Notes: generated by a model from the letters alone, not told the origin. A stretch of 64,000 nucleotides of DNA from Ochotona curzoniae (GCF_017591425.1 NW_024464918.1:10848001-10912000), one strand, 5' to 3'. Shown: positions 11,115 through 22,528, counted from the first letter of the stretch. Translations and numbers: made by a program.

Positions 11115-11479
11115 TGTAGGCCCCAGTCTCCCAAGGATTAACTCCACAGCACAGCTTGTTTCTCGAGGGTGTAACAGGAAAGGCAATCATGGCCTGATAC
11201 ATTTAGCCTGTGGCTTGACTGCAATCTCCTTCCTTCCTGCTTCCCCTTGTTGCATGTCCTTGGGGGAGCTTAGGTGTGGATTAACCATTGGGAGGATCCT
11301 GGGAGGGGCCAAGCAGACTTTAAATGATGCAGCTTGACTTCAAATAAACGGCATTCGGCATTCTCCTCACACGAATGACCCACTGTGTCTGTGTGTTGTC
11401 TGTCTTGTCTGTCTCATAACCCTAGTCGCTCCGCTCGACTTGGAGCTCGGAGTACGTGGCGACGCGGGCGTTGCCAACA
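11115..11479 (+). mobile_element. Solo endogenous-retrovirus LTR (class II-like)
   Basis: The element runs TGTAGGC...GCCAACA, giving TG/CA termini and an imperfect 7-base inverted terminal repeat. It is flanked by an exact 6-bp duplication GAAATA (11109-11114 and 11480-11485). A TTTAAAT TATA-like site lies near 11321 and a polyadenylation signal AATAAA at 11343-11348. A GT/CT-rich downstream region and a CpG-rich U5-like end (11435-11475) follow. The length is 365 bp. Six-base duplications are typical of class II (ERVK/betaretrovirus-like) integrations. No internal retroviral sequence is present next to it, as expected after LTR-LTR recombination. Confidence 0.88.
11343..11348 (+). promoter_or_regulatory. 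Polyadenylation signal within the solo LTR
   Basis: AATAAA, followed about 45-60 bases later by a TGTGTCTGTGTGTTGTCTG GU-rich stretch. This is the expected R/U5 arrangement. Confidence 0.65.
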
Positions 11480-11485
11480 GAAATA

Positions 11486-12009
11486 ACCGGTGGGTGGAGG
11501 GATCAGGCAGATACACTAACTCTAAGTGAGTAAGGAGCATGTCAGGAGACTAGAGAAGTCTGCTGAGGCAAAGAGAAATACATCAGACTCTGAGTCTACA
11601 GAGATAAAATACACATACGATCTTGGGCAGTGGAGTGAATGAGACATAAAATCAAGCCTAGGACACTAGGCTCTAGTGATTCCGGAATTGAAGCAGAGGT
11701 TCTGTTCCAAGGGATCCGGACATTGTTGGACTCTGGGTAAGGATCCACAGCGTTGTGTGATCCTGGATTGAACACATAGCCGTGTGCTTTGCAGAGCTTC
11801 TGCACCCTCTCTGCCCCTGGTTTGGGGTTAGATCTAACCACGAGACAGAGGCCATTATACTATCCTGTTTTACACATTTGCCAGTATATGTGCTTAGGAT
11901 CTATTTTCTATTTTCTTTTTCTTTTTAGTGAGTTCCATGTGAAATTCCTGGATTTAGTTATTTAATTTCTCTTTTACTTTTCATTAGATAAATGTATATA
12001 TAGATGATG
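11486..12009. other. Unassigned sequence next to the LTR
   Basis: The 11600-11860 part is less AT-rich and contains the palindrome GGTTAGATCTAACC (about 11826-11839). I do not recognise it as a known repeat, tRNA or exon. Confidence 0.3.
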
Positions 12010-12600
12010 TATATTATTATTATTATTATTATTAGTTCTTTATTTTTCCTTAGGCTCAGGGATTTCCCCTTTCTTCTCCTTGCCCCTCAATTTTCACCCA
12101 TATTGTAACAATACTTTAGTTACTCAACATCAGTTAGAAATGCATTATTGTGCTATTAAAGTGTATCCTGACATTGTCAGTAGACCATGGAATAAGATCC
12201 AGCATTCTAGTGTCAAGATGTATGTAGCAGTTACATTGGGAGTCCATCTTCCATTCAGAAGTAGAGATGCATAATGCAATGCATTTCTACTCTGTGGTAT
12301 ACTTGTATCCATTATATAGATCCTCCAGATAAATGTACATATATGCATGCTTACCTACGTATATATTGATCTTGTATGTTGCAAGAAGATTGTCTCATAT
12401 CAGAGAGACCATATGATATTTGTCCTTTTGGAATTGTCTTATTTCATTGAGCATAATGGTCTCTAGTTGGAACCATTTTGTTACAAATGGTAGACTAGTA
12501 CTCCATGGAGTAGATATACTTTATCCATTCCTCTTTTGTTGGACACCTGGGTTGTTTCCATGTTTTTGATATTTCAGATTGTTCTGCTGATGCATATTAT
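12010..12600 (-). mobile_element. L1 3' end: ORF2 C-terminus plus canonical 3' UTR
   Basis: On the minus strand, 12600 to about 12400 gives the degraded ORF2 C-terminal order: a NNPGVQQKRNG-like block, a TPWSTSLPFVTKWFQLETIM-like block and QFQKDKYHMVSL. It runs straight into a 3' UTR ending in GGGGAAATCCCTGAGCCTAAGG and an (AAT)n-like tail at 12011-12036. This copy matters because it shows the normal join between ORF2 and this 3' UTR, in the same orientation. Three other copies in the window do not have that join. Confidence 0.8.
12011..12036. repeat. (ATT)n tail repeat of the L1
   Basis: About eight ATT units mark the tail of the minus-strand L1. Confidence 0.85.
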
Positions 12601-12710
12601 TATAATGCATGTATGATTTTTGTTTTATATATATGTAGTGTCCATTTTTTTCTTTTTAGTCTTAAATTGGCTACATTCCTTTTCCTGCCAGAGAAATCAT
12701 AAGCCAAGTT

Positions 12711-13010
12711 ATTATTATTTTTTTTTATAAAATACAAAGTCAGATATACAGAAAGGAGGAGAGAGAGAGGAAGATCTTCCATCTGATGATTCACTCCCCC
12801 AGTGAGCGCAACTCCCGGTGCTGTCCCAGGAACCAGGAACTTCTTCCGGGTCTCCCACACAGGTGCTGGGTACCAAAGCATTGGGCTTTCCCGGGCCACA
12901 TGCAGGGAGCTGGATGGGAAGCGGGGCCGCCGGGATTAGAACCAGCGCCCTTATGGGATCCCAGTGCGTGCAAGGCGAGGATCTAAGCAGCTAGGCCACG
13001 CCGCCAGACC
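12711..13010 (-). mobile_element. Young C-type SINE with perfect target duplication
   Basis: The complete antisense order ends CTAGGCCACGCCGCCAGACC. The exact 13-bp duplication cataagccaagtt lies at 12698-12710 and 13011-13023. Confidence 0.93.
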
Positions 13011-13023
13011 CATAAGCCAAGTT

Positions 13024-14624
13024 TTAAATTCTATATGAAAACTATGCTTTGTCTTCCTGTAGTATAAAGGTCTTTTTAGAAAAATATGTACATGTATGCA
13101 TTCAGTTTTGTTAAAAAACATGCCTTTGTCCTAAATTGATGCTTATGAAATTTTTCCAGATACACAAGGTGTGTTTATTTTCTAAGTTTCATATTGTTTG
13201 AAAAAAATACTTTTCCAATAAGGCTGATATTTATTGGAAAATAAACACAAGTGTTATTTCATTTTTTTCTATTATTGATTATTTTGGTGTGTAGTCTAAA
13301 GGGTTTTTGGTTGTTGCTATTTTATTTTGTTTTTGTTTTTGCTGTCAAGTGTTCAGAACATTGCTGCCTGCTTTCTCAGTTTTTCATATCTTTCCTCATT
13401 TCTGGGTTCATACTGATATATTTTTAGTAAAAAATTCCTAAACCACCAGCTATACTTCCCTGTGCCTTTTTAAAATTGTCTTTCAAACTAATAATCTGAA
13501 ATTAAATTTTATTTCAAGTATTTCCTCAAAGCAGACACATTCTGATGATGCTTTATATTTTAAAAAATGGCTGCAAAGTAACACAACAAAAGTAAACATC
13601 TCAAATTAGAAATTGGAATTTAAAACAGCTTTTAACACTTGCATCTATAAGATTATAGCATTCTTCTCATGTGAGGAAGGGCAGATGTCTTGGTTAAGAC
13701 GTTTTCAATTAAAAGTGGAAACTGAGTGATATTTTCATTTCCCTATGATCCTTCGACAGTTCTTTTAGAAGTGGATGAAGTCATAGACCATGATTCTTTT
13801 TTCATGAATTTGAAAATATTTTATAAGTTGCATGATCTACATGTCAATCTTTCCGGTCAGTTCTCCCTCATCAGCTTATTTCTTTGAAAGCGTATTTATA
13901 TTTAAGTGGTATGGCCTTCATTACCATCGTTATCGTCATCTTCATGATGCTTTTGAACAATGTCAGCCATAGATGATCAAAGATTATCATTTCTAAATTC
14001 TAGGTATATAATTTCTTGTTTCAATAAAAGCCAACTTTCATTCTTTAGCCTACCTTGAAAATATAAAAAGCTCATTGTATAAGCTTCATGGCCACTGACA
14101 AGATGATGGACCAAGTGGGTTGTTCAAGTTTCAACTGAAGGCTTGCATAGATGCCCAGTTGGTTAATAGTAGATCACATGCCTGAAGACAGCTAGAGAGA
14201 TGGGCTTCATTTACTAAAATGAGAGATAGGAAGCACGGGTGACAGTCTGCCGTTTAGCTTAGAAGCACCTTCTTTGTTGTGGAGAGGACCATGTGGCTGG
14301 GATGTGAGCAGAATATCTATGTGTTCCTGGAGAAGTTCCCAGGCAATAATTAGGAGAAAACCAAGGTTGATTCACAGAAGTCCATTTAGTTCTCCCTGTA
14401 TTACCTAGGAATATAAGAAAAGAATAACCATGGAAAAAGGTGGCAGCTCTTGGAAACCAATGTGAGAACTTTTCCAGGCAGCTACCCTTGTTCTATTTCA
14501 ACTAATAACGAAGCCTGGAGAGTGGGGCTGTTGACATATGGGGTGTGTTTCCCTGTCTCCCTCTCCTACATAAACATCAGCTTCATTATAATAATCTGTC
14601 ATTTTGATGCCAGTTTGACTTAGT
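13024..14624. other. Unassigned, SINE-free stretch
   Basis: 1.6 kb of AT-rich sequence without any repeat I can name. No coding exon is apparent. Low-complexity T and A runs are present but no clear element ends. Confidence 0.35.
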
Positions 14625-14930
14625 CATTTGAAAGGTAAAGTGACAGAGAGAAAGGGAGAGACGCAGAGAGAAAGAGATCCTCTGCTGGTTCACTCCCCAA
14701 AAGGCCTGAACTGGGCCAGGCCAGAAACAAAATATGGATCTCCATCTGAATCTCCCGTGTGGGAGGCCCAAGTATTTGGATCATCTTCTGCTACTGTTCC
14801 AGGTGCTGAAACAGAGAACTGAAGCAAAAGTGGCTCTTCCAGGACTCAAACCCGTGTTCATATGGCTACCTCTGTGTCTCTGCTTAATTCATTGCTTCAC
14901 AACTCAAGGCTTCTTAGGCCAATTTTCAAA
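14625..14930 (-). mobile_element. Older C-type SINE
   Basis: It shows TCATTTGAAAGGTAAAGTGACAG, GATCCTCTGCTGGTTCACTCC, the CCCGTGTGGGAGGCCC block and CCAGGACTCAAACCCGTGTTCATATGG. The tRNA-head end is decayed. Confidence 0.75.
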
Positions 14931-17117
14931 CTTCAAAAGTTTTGGAACTTCTCTGAATTCCTCAGCTTCTTGGGTTCTTCAAGAAACCTTAAGATTCCTT
15001 CTGCAGTTTCCTCTCATTCTTGATGGAATCCATGCACTTGGAAAAAGGATTCCATATCCCTTTTCTCGCTTTCTCCTTCTGTCTTTCCTCTTTCTCTTTT
15101 ATTCTTTCTGGTTTTTGAAGATTTCTTGAGTGAGACTATTTCAAAGGTCTCTGTGGAGATCTCCCGGTTTAAGCATCAAAATGATATTCATTTCTGAATA
15201 AAGTCTACTTAGGAAGCTCTCTATCTTTCCATGGTCTTCAGGTAAAAAATCAATATTATTGAGTCTCCTCTATTTTCCTAGCACTGTGCTTGTAAAAGCA
15301 ATACATAAAAGATTAATGAAAAGGAACTAGTCCCACAGTGTTTAAAATCTCCATGAAGAGTCAGTACATAAACATAACTAAAATTAAATGACAATGGATT
15401 TGATCATAAACAGATTGGATCATAAAATAAGACAATCATTTTATTTTTTACAAAATTTTCCATAAAGAGGACAGATTTCATATATACAATTTTTTAAGCA
15501 CTTAGCATACTTCACATTCTCCTTCCATGGGCTTAATCTTCCACTAAATGAAGAATCCAGCAAGAGAAAGTAGACAGACCACTATTGACAGAAATATAAA
15601 CAAGGGCTATCAACATAATCAAATCTCTAGAGGAAAACAACACAATTTTGAAACAACTTTTCAGATAATCTTGAATGTTTTCTCGGCAGATTTGGCAAGA
15701 CACAAAAGGGTATAGAACGTGCTGTGTTTGGGAGTCACTGGAGAATTAGCCTTGGGACTTTTCTGTATCTTGCCTACTACCATCTACTCTTAAACATTCT
15801 TCTCTCAAAGGATTGGAGACATCTTTTATCTACACGTGTGGTCAACATTTTTCTTAACATGTTAACAAGATGTTGTGGATAAGAGGACAATTTAAAAAAT
15901 GAGCTTTTTAAACAGTTGTTTTTAAAAATATTAGTAACTTTTATTTTTTTCCACAGAAAACTTTTTATATAATTGCCATTTGCTCTAACTCACATCCTAA
16001 AGTCCCAAAAAGGTAATAACTAAGAAATCAGAGTCTTCTAAGAAATAGCTCTTTCTCACATTATCAGCAGGCAGTGGATGCGCCAGACCTGAGCCTTATT
16101 TAAGAGTCTTGCAGGGGCAGCAAGCAGGTTGTGGAGGAAGGGTGTTAGAAATTTGACTTAAAATTATGTTTCTATAGCACATGCACTGGTTTTATTCAGT
16201 CTGTATTTTAATCGGGTTGAGGGTGGAAGAAAAGAAGGGAATGGAGAATATTGGGAAATACTGAAAATCTTCTTGAACCTTCCCTTGACATTGGGTAGTG
16301 CCTGCAGAAATGAAAAGCATTCTACTGTTTCTATAGCTGAAAAATTTACAAGCTCAGGGAGCCACCTTCAAAACTGAAGGAAAGCAGTTTCTATGGCAAC
16401 ACTCAAACCATTTGAAGTGTGACTAGATAATCCTTTCTTGTAACCAAGGAGGCAGAAAGATGGACATTTATTGAATGTAGATTTCATACACCCTGAGTAA
16501 TACACATTCAGAATAAACGCGTTCCCTCCATGACATGTCATATACCTAACTTAAAGTGCAGGATATTATGCACTGACTTATAGCCATGGTTTATTTGTCT
16601 AAGGCGTATGTTGGCTGCTAAGGAGCATTAAAATGATTAAGGATGTATACATATGTCCTTATCTCTCATGGATTTATATTCTGGCCCAGATATTTATACA
16701 ATCCGTGCAGTTTATTTATCTCTCTAAGTTTCTGATCTTTAAAATGGAAGCAAAATAATGCCTTCTTCTAGGATTTTGTAAGTTTTTAAAGAACAGTAAA
16801 TCAAGACAGTTCAATAAATGCAAGAATACTTCAAAAGGGTTTTGGAAAATGAAATTAAAATTTAGAGCTTATTTTGATGCACATTTTATTGCATTTTTTG
16901 TTCAGTAATATGTGGAAAATGTGTTATAGAAAACCTATTTATGAATTTCTGAAGGTATTTTTGTGTCAGAATAGATGTATATGTTTAATTTCATTTTCCA
17001 AAGCTGTTCTCCCACATTCAGTATTACTGTCAAGTTTTTCAGATACTAAACTGCTTTTACATGTACAATTGGAATATATCGTATATTATCTGAATATAAG
17101 TAAATATAACTAATATT
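14931..17117. other. Unassigned stretch with weak ancient-repeat traces
   Basis: About 2.2 kb. Near 15270-15450 the sequence loosely resembles the old repeat seen at 9590-10080 (CCTAGCACTGTGCTTGTAAAAG, GAACTAGTCCCACAGTG). Otherwise I see no element, RNA gene or exon. There is a 131-codon frame overlapping the preceding SINE, but its composition gives no support for coding. Confidence 0.3.
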
Positions 17118-17437
17118 TCTTTAAATTTTTTTATTATTACTTAATTTGAAAGGCATGGTTAGATAGTGGAAGACAAAGAGAGAGATGTACATCTTCCATC
17201 TGCTGGTTCATGCCCCAAATGGCTACGATGATATAGACCACAGTCAGAAGCCCATGACTCCATTTAGATCACTCACGTGGGTGGCGGGGACACAAAGACT
17301 TTTGTCATCTTCCACTGCTTTCCAAGGCACATTAGCATGGAACTAAATTGCAAGCGCATCTGGGACTTAAATTGGTGCTCATATGGGATACCAAGGTTGC
17401 AGGTAACCACTTAGCTTGCTGTGCCACAATTGCAAAT
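17118..17437 (-). mobile_element. Older C-type SINE
   Basis: TTTGAAAGGCATGGTTAGATAG, ATCTTCCATCTGCTGGTTCA, CATCTTCCACTGCTTTCCAAGG, CATATGGGATACC and a head near CTTGCTGTGCCACAATTGC are in the proper antisense order. Confidence 0.78.
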
Positions 17438-17594
17438 CCTCAACTAATATTTTGTAACCACATACTTTACATAAGCGTTAGAATTGCTATTGTATGTAAC
17501 ACAAAATGAATTCTTCACCATATCATTCATCTACTTACATTGTTTACTATGTAGCGAGCAAAGAGGAAAACATCCAACCAATCATATTTAAGAA

Positions 17595-17900
17595 ATTTTA
17601 AAGATGTATATATTTAAGTTTTTGTAAGAGACTAAGTGATGGAGAAGGATGTGTGCTGGTCCACTCCCCAGATTTCAGCCACAGTCAAAGCTAAGCCCAG
17701 GGTGGGAGCCTGGAACTGCATTGACTCACGTGGGTAGCACATGTACAAGTGGTTCAGCCAATCCCCTGCTGTATCCCAGGGTGCACGTTAGCAGCAAGCT
17801 ATATAGGAAGTGGAAAAATTGGACTTATACTAGCAGTCCAACATGAGACTCAAACGTCCCAACAGGCAATTTAACTGCTGCTCCAAACATCTGCTCAGCA
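17595..17900 (-). mobile_element. Older C-type SINE
   Basis: GTGCTGGTCCACTCCCCAG, CAGCCACAGTCAAAGCTAAG, CCCCTGCTGTATCCCAGGGTG, CATGAGACTCAAACGTCC and TTTAACTGCTGCTCCAAACA form a recognisable but diverged antisense copy. Confidence 0.7.
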
Positions 17901-18099
17901 TTTAGCCATTAATAACAGATTCCAGTGGTACATCAGCTTTATAGATGGTCATAGTCGCAGCCTTTCTTCTCCATTTAACTCCAGACACTGTTCCCCACAT
18001 TTGGTTTCTTATTATCACATTTCTTCCTGCCTCATAGCCTATGTAGTGACTGGTCCTTTGCTGGTTTGTTCTGTCTTGGTTGTTAACCAATGTTGTTCT

Positions 18100-18390
18100 C
18101 TGATTGTTCAAGTCTCAGCTGAGATGTCATGTTTTAAGATAGGCCTACCCTGAAACTTTCAGAAGCTAGTTCTATCTGCTCATTTTCCATCAGAGCATCC
18201 ACTTTATTTTTTATTCCCAGTACTTTCATAGTTTATATTTCTTGATTTTGATTGCCTTTCTCATTGACTAGATTGAGGTGTTGTGAAGGAAATAACTATT
18301 CATCTTCTTCCTCTTTTTTTCTTTTTTTTTTTTTGTTGCTGTGAGTTGATTCCTCTTTGCTTTCCATAGTGTCTGGTGTCTGGTAGCTGC
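18100..18390 (+). mobile_element. L2 fragment
   Basis: CAAGTCTCAGCTGAGATGTCA, then AGGCCTACCCTGAAACTTTC and CACTTTATTTTTTATTCCCAG, and further on GTGTCTGGTGTCTGGTAGC, follow the L2 3' order. A T-rich run lies near 18312-18338. Confidence 0.5.
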
Positions 18391-19879
18391 TAACAGTGAA
18401 TGGGAACGTAGAGAAGGAATTTGTAGTTTGAACTAGGAGCTTCACCAAATTTTTCAGAAAGAAGTGAGCAGTGAGGGATAGATGGACTTTGTAGAACTAA
18501 GGAGTAATAATAGGAAAAGAATGATGGATTTTATGCCTTGATGTGATTTTTTGACTCTGTGATGTGATTTTTCCAAAACTCTTTTTTTTTTTTTAACACA
18601 AAACCATGAATTTAGCTTTCACATTTCTGCATAGCCTCAAAAGGAGCTTCTGTTTGCCTAGACTTTGTTACTTTGTACCTTTTCTTCCATAATCTTGTCC
18701 TCCCGAGCTTGTTATTCTTCCATTTGGAAAATATAACAGAATGGAGTGCCATCTTGTTGCTTTGAAGCAGGAAATTTTGCTAAAACACTCACAGCCACGC
18801 TCAAATTATGCATTCACCAAGGACTGCATAGATAGTGCAATCATATTTATGCAGCTGAAAGCAAGAAAAGATCAGGTGACTGGTGGAGATCACTTAGCTA
18901 AGAGCTATGAGCTTCCATTAACTGTGATAACCACAGTCTAATTTCACTACTGAATGAGAACTGCAAGATAATTAGGAAGAGTGTGTGCCAGAATGCCAGT
19001 GCATATTTCTCCTAAATTAATACAGCCTCATCAAATAGGTTATATTAAAAACAGACGCTGGATGATACAAGATCATTGATTGGCTTAATTAATAAGAATC
19101 AACAGGCAGAGTCAGCGCCTGTATTAACCTTGGCAGTCATTGAGAGTCTGGGAAAGGCACTGAGTGAGCACGATCTGGTCAGGGATAAATCAGTGCTCAC
19201 AGAAGAGCTTCTGAAATGGAGTCTGGCTATTGTGCAGTATTGGGGTTGTGCTGGCCTCGACGAGGTTCTTTCAAATGATCTCCCCATGGGGTGGGGTGAA
19301 AATCCACTGAAGTGCTCCTGTCAAACAAGGGAGGGAGCCTTGCATCAAAGATAGATGCCTCAAAATCCAGTAGTCTAAATGAATGAATAAAACTTTCAAA
19401 ATCCATTTTTAGGTCTCTTAGCAAAATTGAGGATGCCAGAAATTAAAGTCTGGAGATAATGCACAAAAATGTAAAGCTAAGTTAGAGTTGATACTGTCTT
19501 CATATGTATGCAATGCTGGGGTCTCTTCTACAGCATTTCTAACAAGGTGGCACTCCAGCTTTGTGTTAGGCCTCTGCAGTGAGCTGGTAGCTCAGAAGTT
19601 CAGCATTCCATTTTGTGGAGATTTGGGGTATCTTATCCTCAATCAGCAGGAAACTTTTGTTCTGGTTTGAGTGATATTCTTGGAAAACTCCAGTTATTTC
19701 AAGTACAGTCATTTTTGTGTTGCCACATTTAGCAAAACGAAATATGAGTGCTCAGTTACATTTGCATTCCAGATACACACGAAATATTTGTGGCATACTT
19801 ATACTAAAAATTGTTTTGCAAAATTTAAATTTGACTAGATAGTTTTTATTTTATCTGACAGCCACATGTTATTTTAAAG
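18391..19879. other. Unassigned, SINE-free stretch
   Basis: I recognise no repeat between about 18600 and 19850. It includes AT-rich palindromic homeodomain-type sites (CTTAATTAATAAG at 19083-19095) and a 92-codon plus-strand frame at 19076-19354 that I do not recognise. It is a candidate for conserved non-coding sequence. Confidence 0.3.
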
Positions 19880-20207
19880 TAGAGTATCTTCTACATTTGC
19901 AGTGTGGAAGAAGACCAGAGTTACAGAGAGAGGGAGAGACAAAGAGAAAGTCTTCCGTTTGCTGGTTCACTCTAAATGACTGCATTGGCCTGAGCTGAGC
20001 TGATCCAACGCTGGGAAACAGGAACTTATTCTGGACCCCCCACGTGGGTGCAGGGACCCAAGGACTATTAGGACCATTCTCCATTGCTTTCCCAGGCCAT
20101 AAGCAGAGAGCTAAATCAGAGGTAGGCAGCTGGGATGCTAACCTCTGACCGTAAGAAATGCCAGTGCTACAGGAAAGAGGATTAGTGTGTCTGCCACAAT
20201 GCTAGCC
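19880..20207 (-). mobile_element. Older C-type SINE
   Basis: It shows AGAGTTACAGAGAGAGGGAG, CTTCCGTTTGCTGGTTCACTC, CCCACGTGGGTGCAGGGACCC, TTGCTTTCCCAGGCCATAAGC and a head end at CTGCCACAATGCTAGCCT. Confidence 0.78.
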
Positions 20208-20254
20208 TCACATTTACTGATACATTCAAATATTTACAGTGCATTACTTTAAAA

Positions 20255-20530
20255 AATTACATATTCAATTATCATTTAAAACTCAGAGAGAGTGAGAGAA
20301 AGAGAGATTCTGTTTGGTGGTTGACTCCTCAGACGCCTGTGATGATTAAAACTGAGTCAGGTTCAAGTCAGGAAGCTAGAACTCAGCCTGCCCCCTTCTT
20401 CTGCTGCCTCCCGGGGTGTGCATTACCAGGAAAGAGAATTGGAAAAGGGATTGGGACCAGAGCTAAAAGCCCCTATATGGGATGTGGGTTTCCAAACGGC
20501 CTCTTAACTGCTACACCTAATGCAGCATAA
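20255..20530 (-). mobile_element. Older, degraded C-type SINE
   Basis: AGAGAGTGAGAGAAAGAGAGATTCTG and TTTGGTGGTTGACTCC, the GCCTCCCGGGGTGTGCATTACC block, CTATATGGGATGTGGG and TTAACTGCTACACC match the older antisense order. Confidence 0.68.
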
Positions 20531-21139
20531 ACTTATGAAAGAAAGAGCAGTTTAAAAACAGCAACTCTTCTGGTATATTATTTAGTAAGTATATGTTTGT
20601 GTATTTACATCTATATGGGCATGTAGTTCTGCGTGAAGATAAAGCCTGGAAATGTTTACATTAAATATTAAAATCAACTACTTCAGAATGACAGGATTCT
20701 AGATATTTTTCTGCATGAATTTTCTTTACTTCTCTTTTCTAAGACTCCAATACTATGTTAGTTCTTCCGATATTATCTAATAGGCTGGAGGCTCTTCTAA
20801 ATGTAATGTTTGATACATAATTTTTATTGCTCCCAATATTTAATTTTTTTAAATGTTTATTTTCTAAGTCTTCTGTAATTAGCATATACTACTTATAAAG
20901 GTAAATATGTTTTTCATTTTAATTTTGAAAGAAAAGATATTGTGTGAATACCATGATTTTTTGGCAAACATTATAATTATATATATATATTATATATATA
21001 TAATCATTTTTGATGATGAGGTAACCAAATATAAAGATAGCTTGTTATAATTTGGGTGCAAGTATAGAGTGGAGGTCAGTCTCCATTGTGACAAAGATAT
21101 GCAAATTAGTGCATTGCTTTTCATAATCAATGCTATCTA
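20531..21139. other. Unassigned AT-rich sequence
   Basis: Nothing recognised except the (AT)n palindrome listed separately. Confidence 0.35.
20975..21003. repeat. (AT)n palindromic microsatellite
   Basis: A near-perfect AT-alternating run of about 28 bases with a single register change, so it is self-complementary. Confidence 0.8.
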
Positions 21140-21730
21140 AATTTTATTTTTTAAGAAGTATTGATGCATGCATATATTTGAGAAAGTGAGAGCGGGAGAG
21201 AGTGAGAGTGCTCCCATCACCTGACTGATTTTCCAAATGCCTACAGCACATGAACTGAGTAGGGCGCCACTGCTGTGACGCAGTGGGTAGAGCCACTGCC
21301 TGTAGAGCCAGCATCCCATATGGGTACCAGATTGGGTTCCTGCTCTTCCACCTCTGCTCCAGACCCCTACTAATGTGCCTGACAAAGCAGCAGGGCATGA
21401 CCCAAGTTCTTGGGTTGCTGTACTCACTTGGGAGACCTGGAAGAAACCCTCCTAGTTTCGACCTGTTCCAACACAGGCCATTATGACCCACAGGGGAATC
21501 AACCTGTGGGTGGAAGATCTCCACGTTTCTCTGCCTTCACTGAAATAAATACTAAAACTGAAAGAACATGAATTGGGTTGGACTGAGCTAAGGGTTAAGA
21601 ACTCACTCTTTTCCCGAGTGAATGGCAGAAGGCCAATTATCGAAGCCTCATTGCTGCCGTTAAGGGTCTTCTTTAGCAAGAGGAGAGTGGGCAGCCACAG
21701 CCAAGTACCGAAGCCAGGTACTCCAATGTA
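21140..21730 (-). mobile_element. Older C-type SINE, host of a nested SINE
   Basis: The first part (21140-21255: GAGAAAGTGAGAGCGGGAGAG, GACTGATTTTCCAAATGCC) and second part (21570-21730: GACTGAGCTAAGGG, AGCCTCATTGCTGCCG, CCGAAGCCAGGTACTCC) are the two halves of one old antisense SINE. They are interrupted by the plus-strand SINE at 21264-21560. Confidence 0.65.
21264..21560 (+). mobile_element. C-type SINE nested in an older SINE
   Basis: The head CGCCACTGCTGTGACGCAGTGG is followed by GCATCCCATATGGGTACC, ACCTGGAAGAAACCC and CCTTCACTGAAATAAATAC. The flanks carry an imperfect duplication: catgaactgagta upstream (about 21249) and catgaattgggtt downstream (about 21568). Confidence 0.8.
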
Positions 21731-21749
21731 GGATGATATATATTTACTT

Positions 21750-22345
21750 TTTAAAGTGTGTATTTGTTTAAAAAGTTGTTGAGGGCCCGGCGCAGTGGCC
21801 TAGTAGCTAAAGTCCTCACCCTGAACGCACCAGGATCCCATATGGGTGCCGGTTCTAATCCTGGCAGTTCTGCTTCCCATCCAGCTTCCTGCTGGTGACC
21901 TGGGAAAGCAGTTGAGGACGGCCCAAAGCCTTGGGATCCTGCACCTGCATGGGAGACCTGGAGGAGGTTCCTGGCTCCTGGCTTCAGATTGGTACAGTAC
22001 CAACCATTGTGGTCACTTGGGGAATGAATCATTGAACAAAAGATCTTCCTCTCCTCCTCTCTGTATATCTGACTTTGAAATAAAAATAAATAAATCTTTT
22101 TAAAAAAAGTTATCGAGAGAAAGGGAGAGAGAAGGAGAGAGAAACACAGAGAATCCACTTATCAGTGTACACAAAGGCCAGAGCCTGTAATTCTATCAGG
22201 GTCTCCCATGCCACTCCCATTGAGTGGCAGAAACTCAAGTTGTTGAATTGTTTTCTGATCATCTGGGTGCTGGATCAGAAGTGCAGCAGCTGAGACTCAG
22301 TCAATGCTCTGCTATGAGATGCCAGTGCTTACAACACCAGTCAGA
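21750..22345 (-). mobile_element. Older C-type SINE, host of a second nested SINE
   Basis: Before the young SINE, 21750-21782 has a TTTGTTTAAAAAGTTG tail-side sequence. After it, 22105-22345 continues with GAGAGAAAGGGAGAGAGAAGG, GGGTCTCCCATGCCACTCCC and CTCTGCTATGAGATGCCAGTG in antisense order. A single older element was therefore split. Confidence 0.65.
21783..22105 (+). mobile_element. Young C-type SINE nested in an older SINE
   Basis: This is the best-preserved full copy: GGGCCCGGCGCAGTGGCCTA head, CCCATATGGGTGCCGGTTC, GACCTGGAGGAGGTTCCTGG, CTGTATATCTGACTTTG and an AATAAATAAATCTTT tail. An imperfect duplication flanks it: aaaaagttgttgag near 21772 and aaaaagttatcgag near 22102. Confidence 0.92.
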
Positions 22346-22479
22346 AATTCTGTAATTTAAATATGTATATATTAATAAAAAGTTAAAAAGGAAAAAAAGG
22401 GATAAATTTCTTATCCAACCTCAATGGTCTCTCATGTTTCGCAGGCAGCTAGGTGAGCATTCCAACGCTTTATTTTATT

Positions 22480-22528
22480 TTTTGAAGATTTATTGCATTT
22501 GTTCAAAAGGCAAAGATACATAGATGGC
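22480..22528 (-). mobile_element. SINE tail fragment
   Basis: TGAAGATTTATTGCATTTGTTC followed by AAAAGGCAAAGATACATAG looks like the antisense tail side of a C-type SINE. It runs directly into a CA repeat and no body is present. Confidence 0.45.

Noticed and set aside
21751..22158. 135-codon minus-strand frame
   Set aside because: It lies within nested SINEs.
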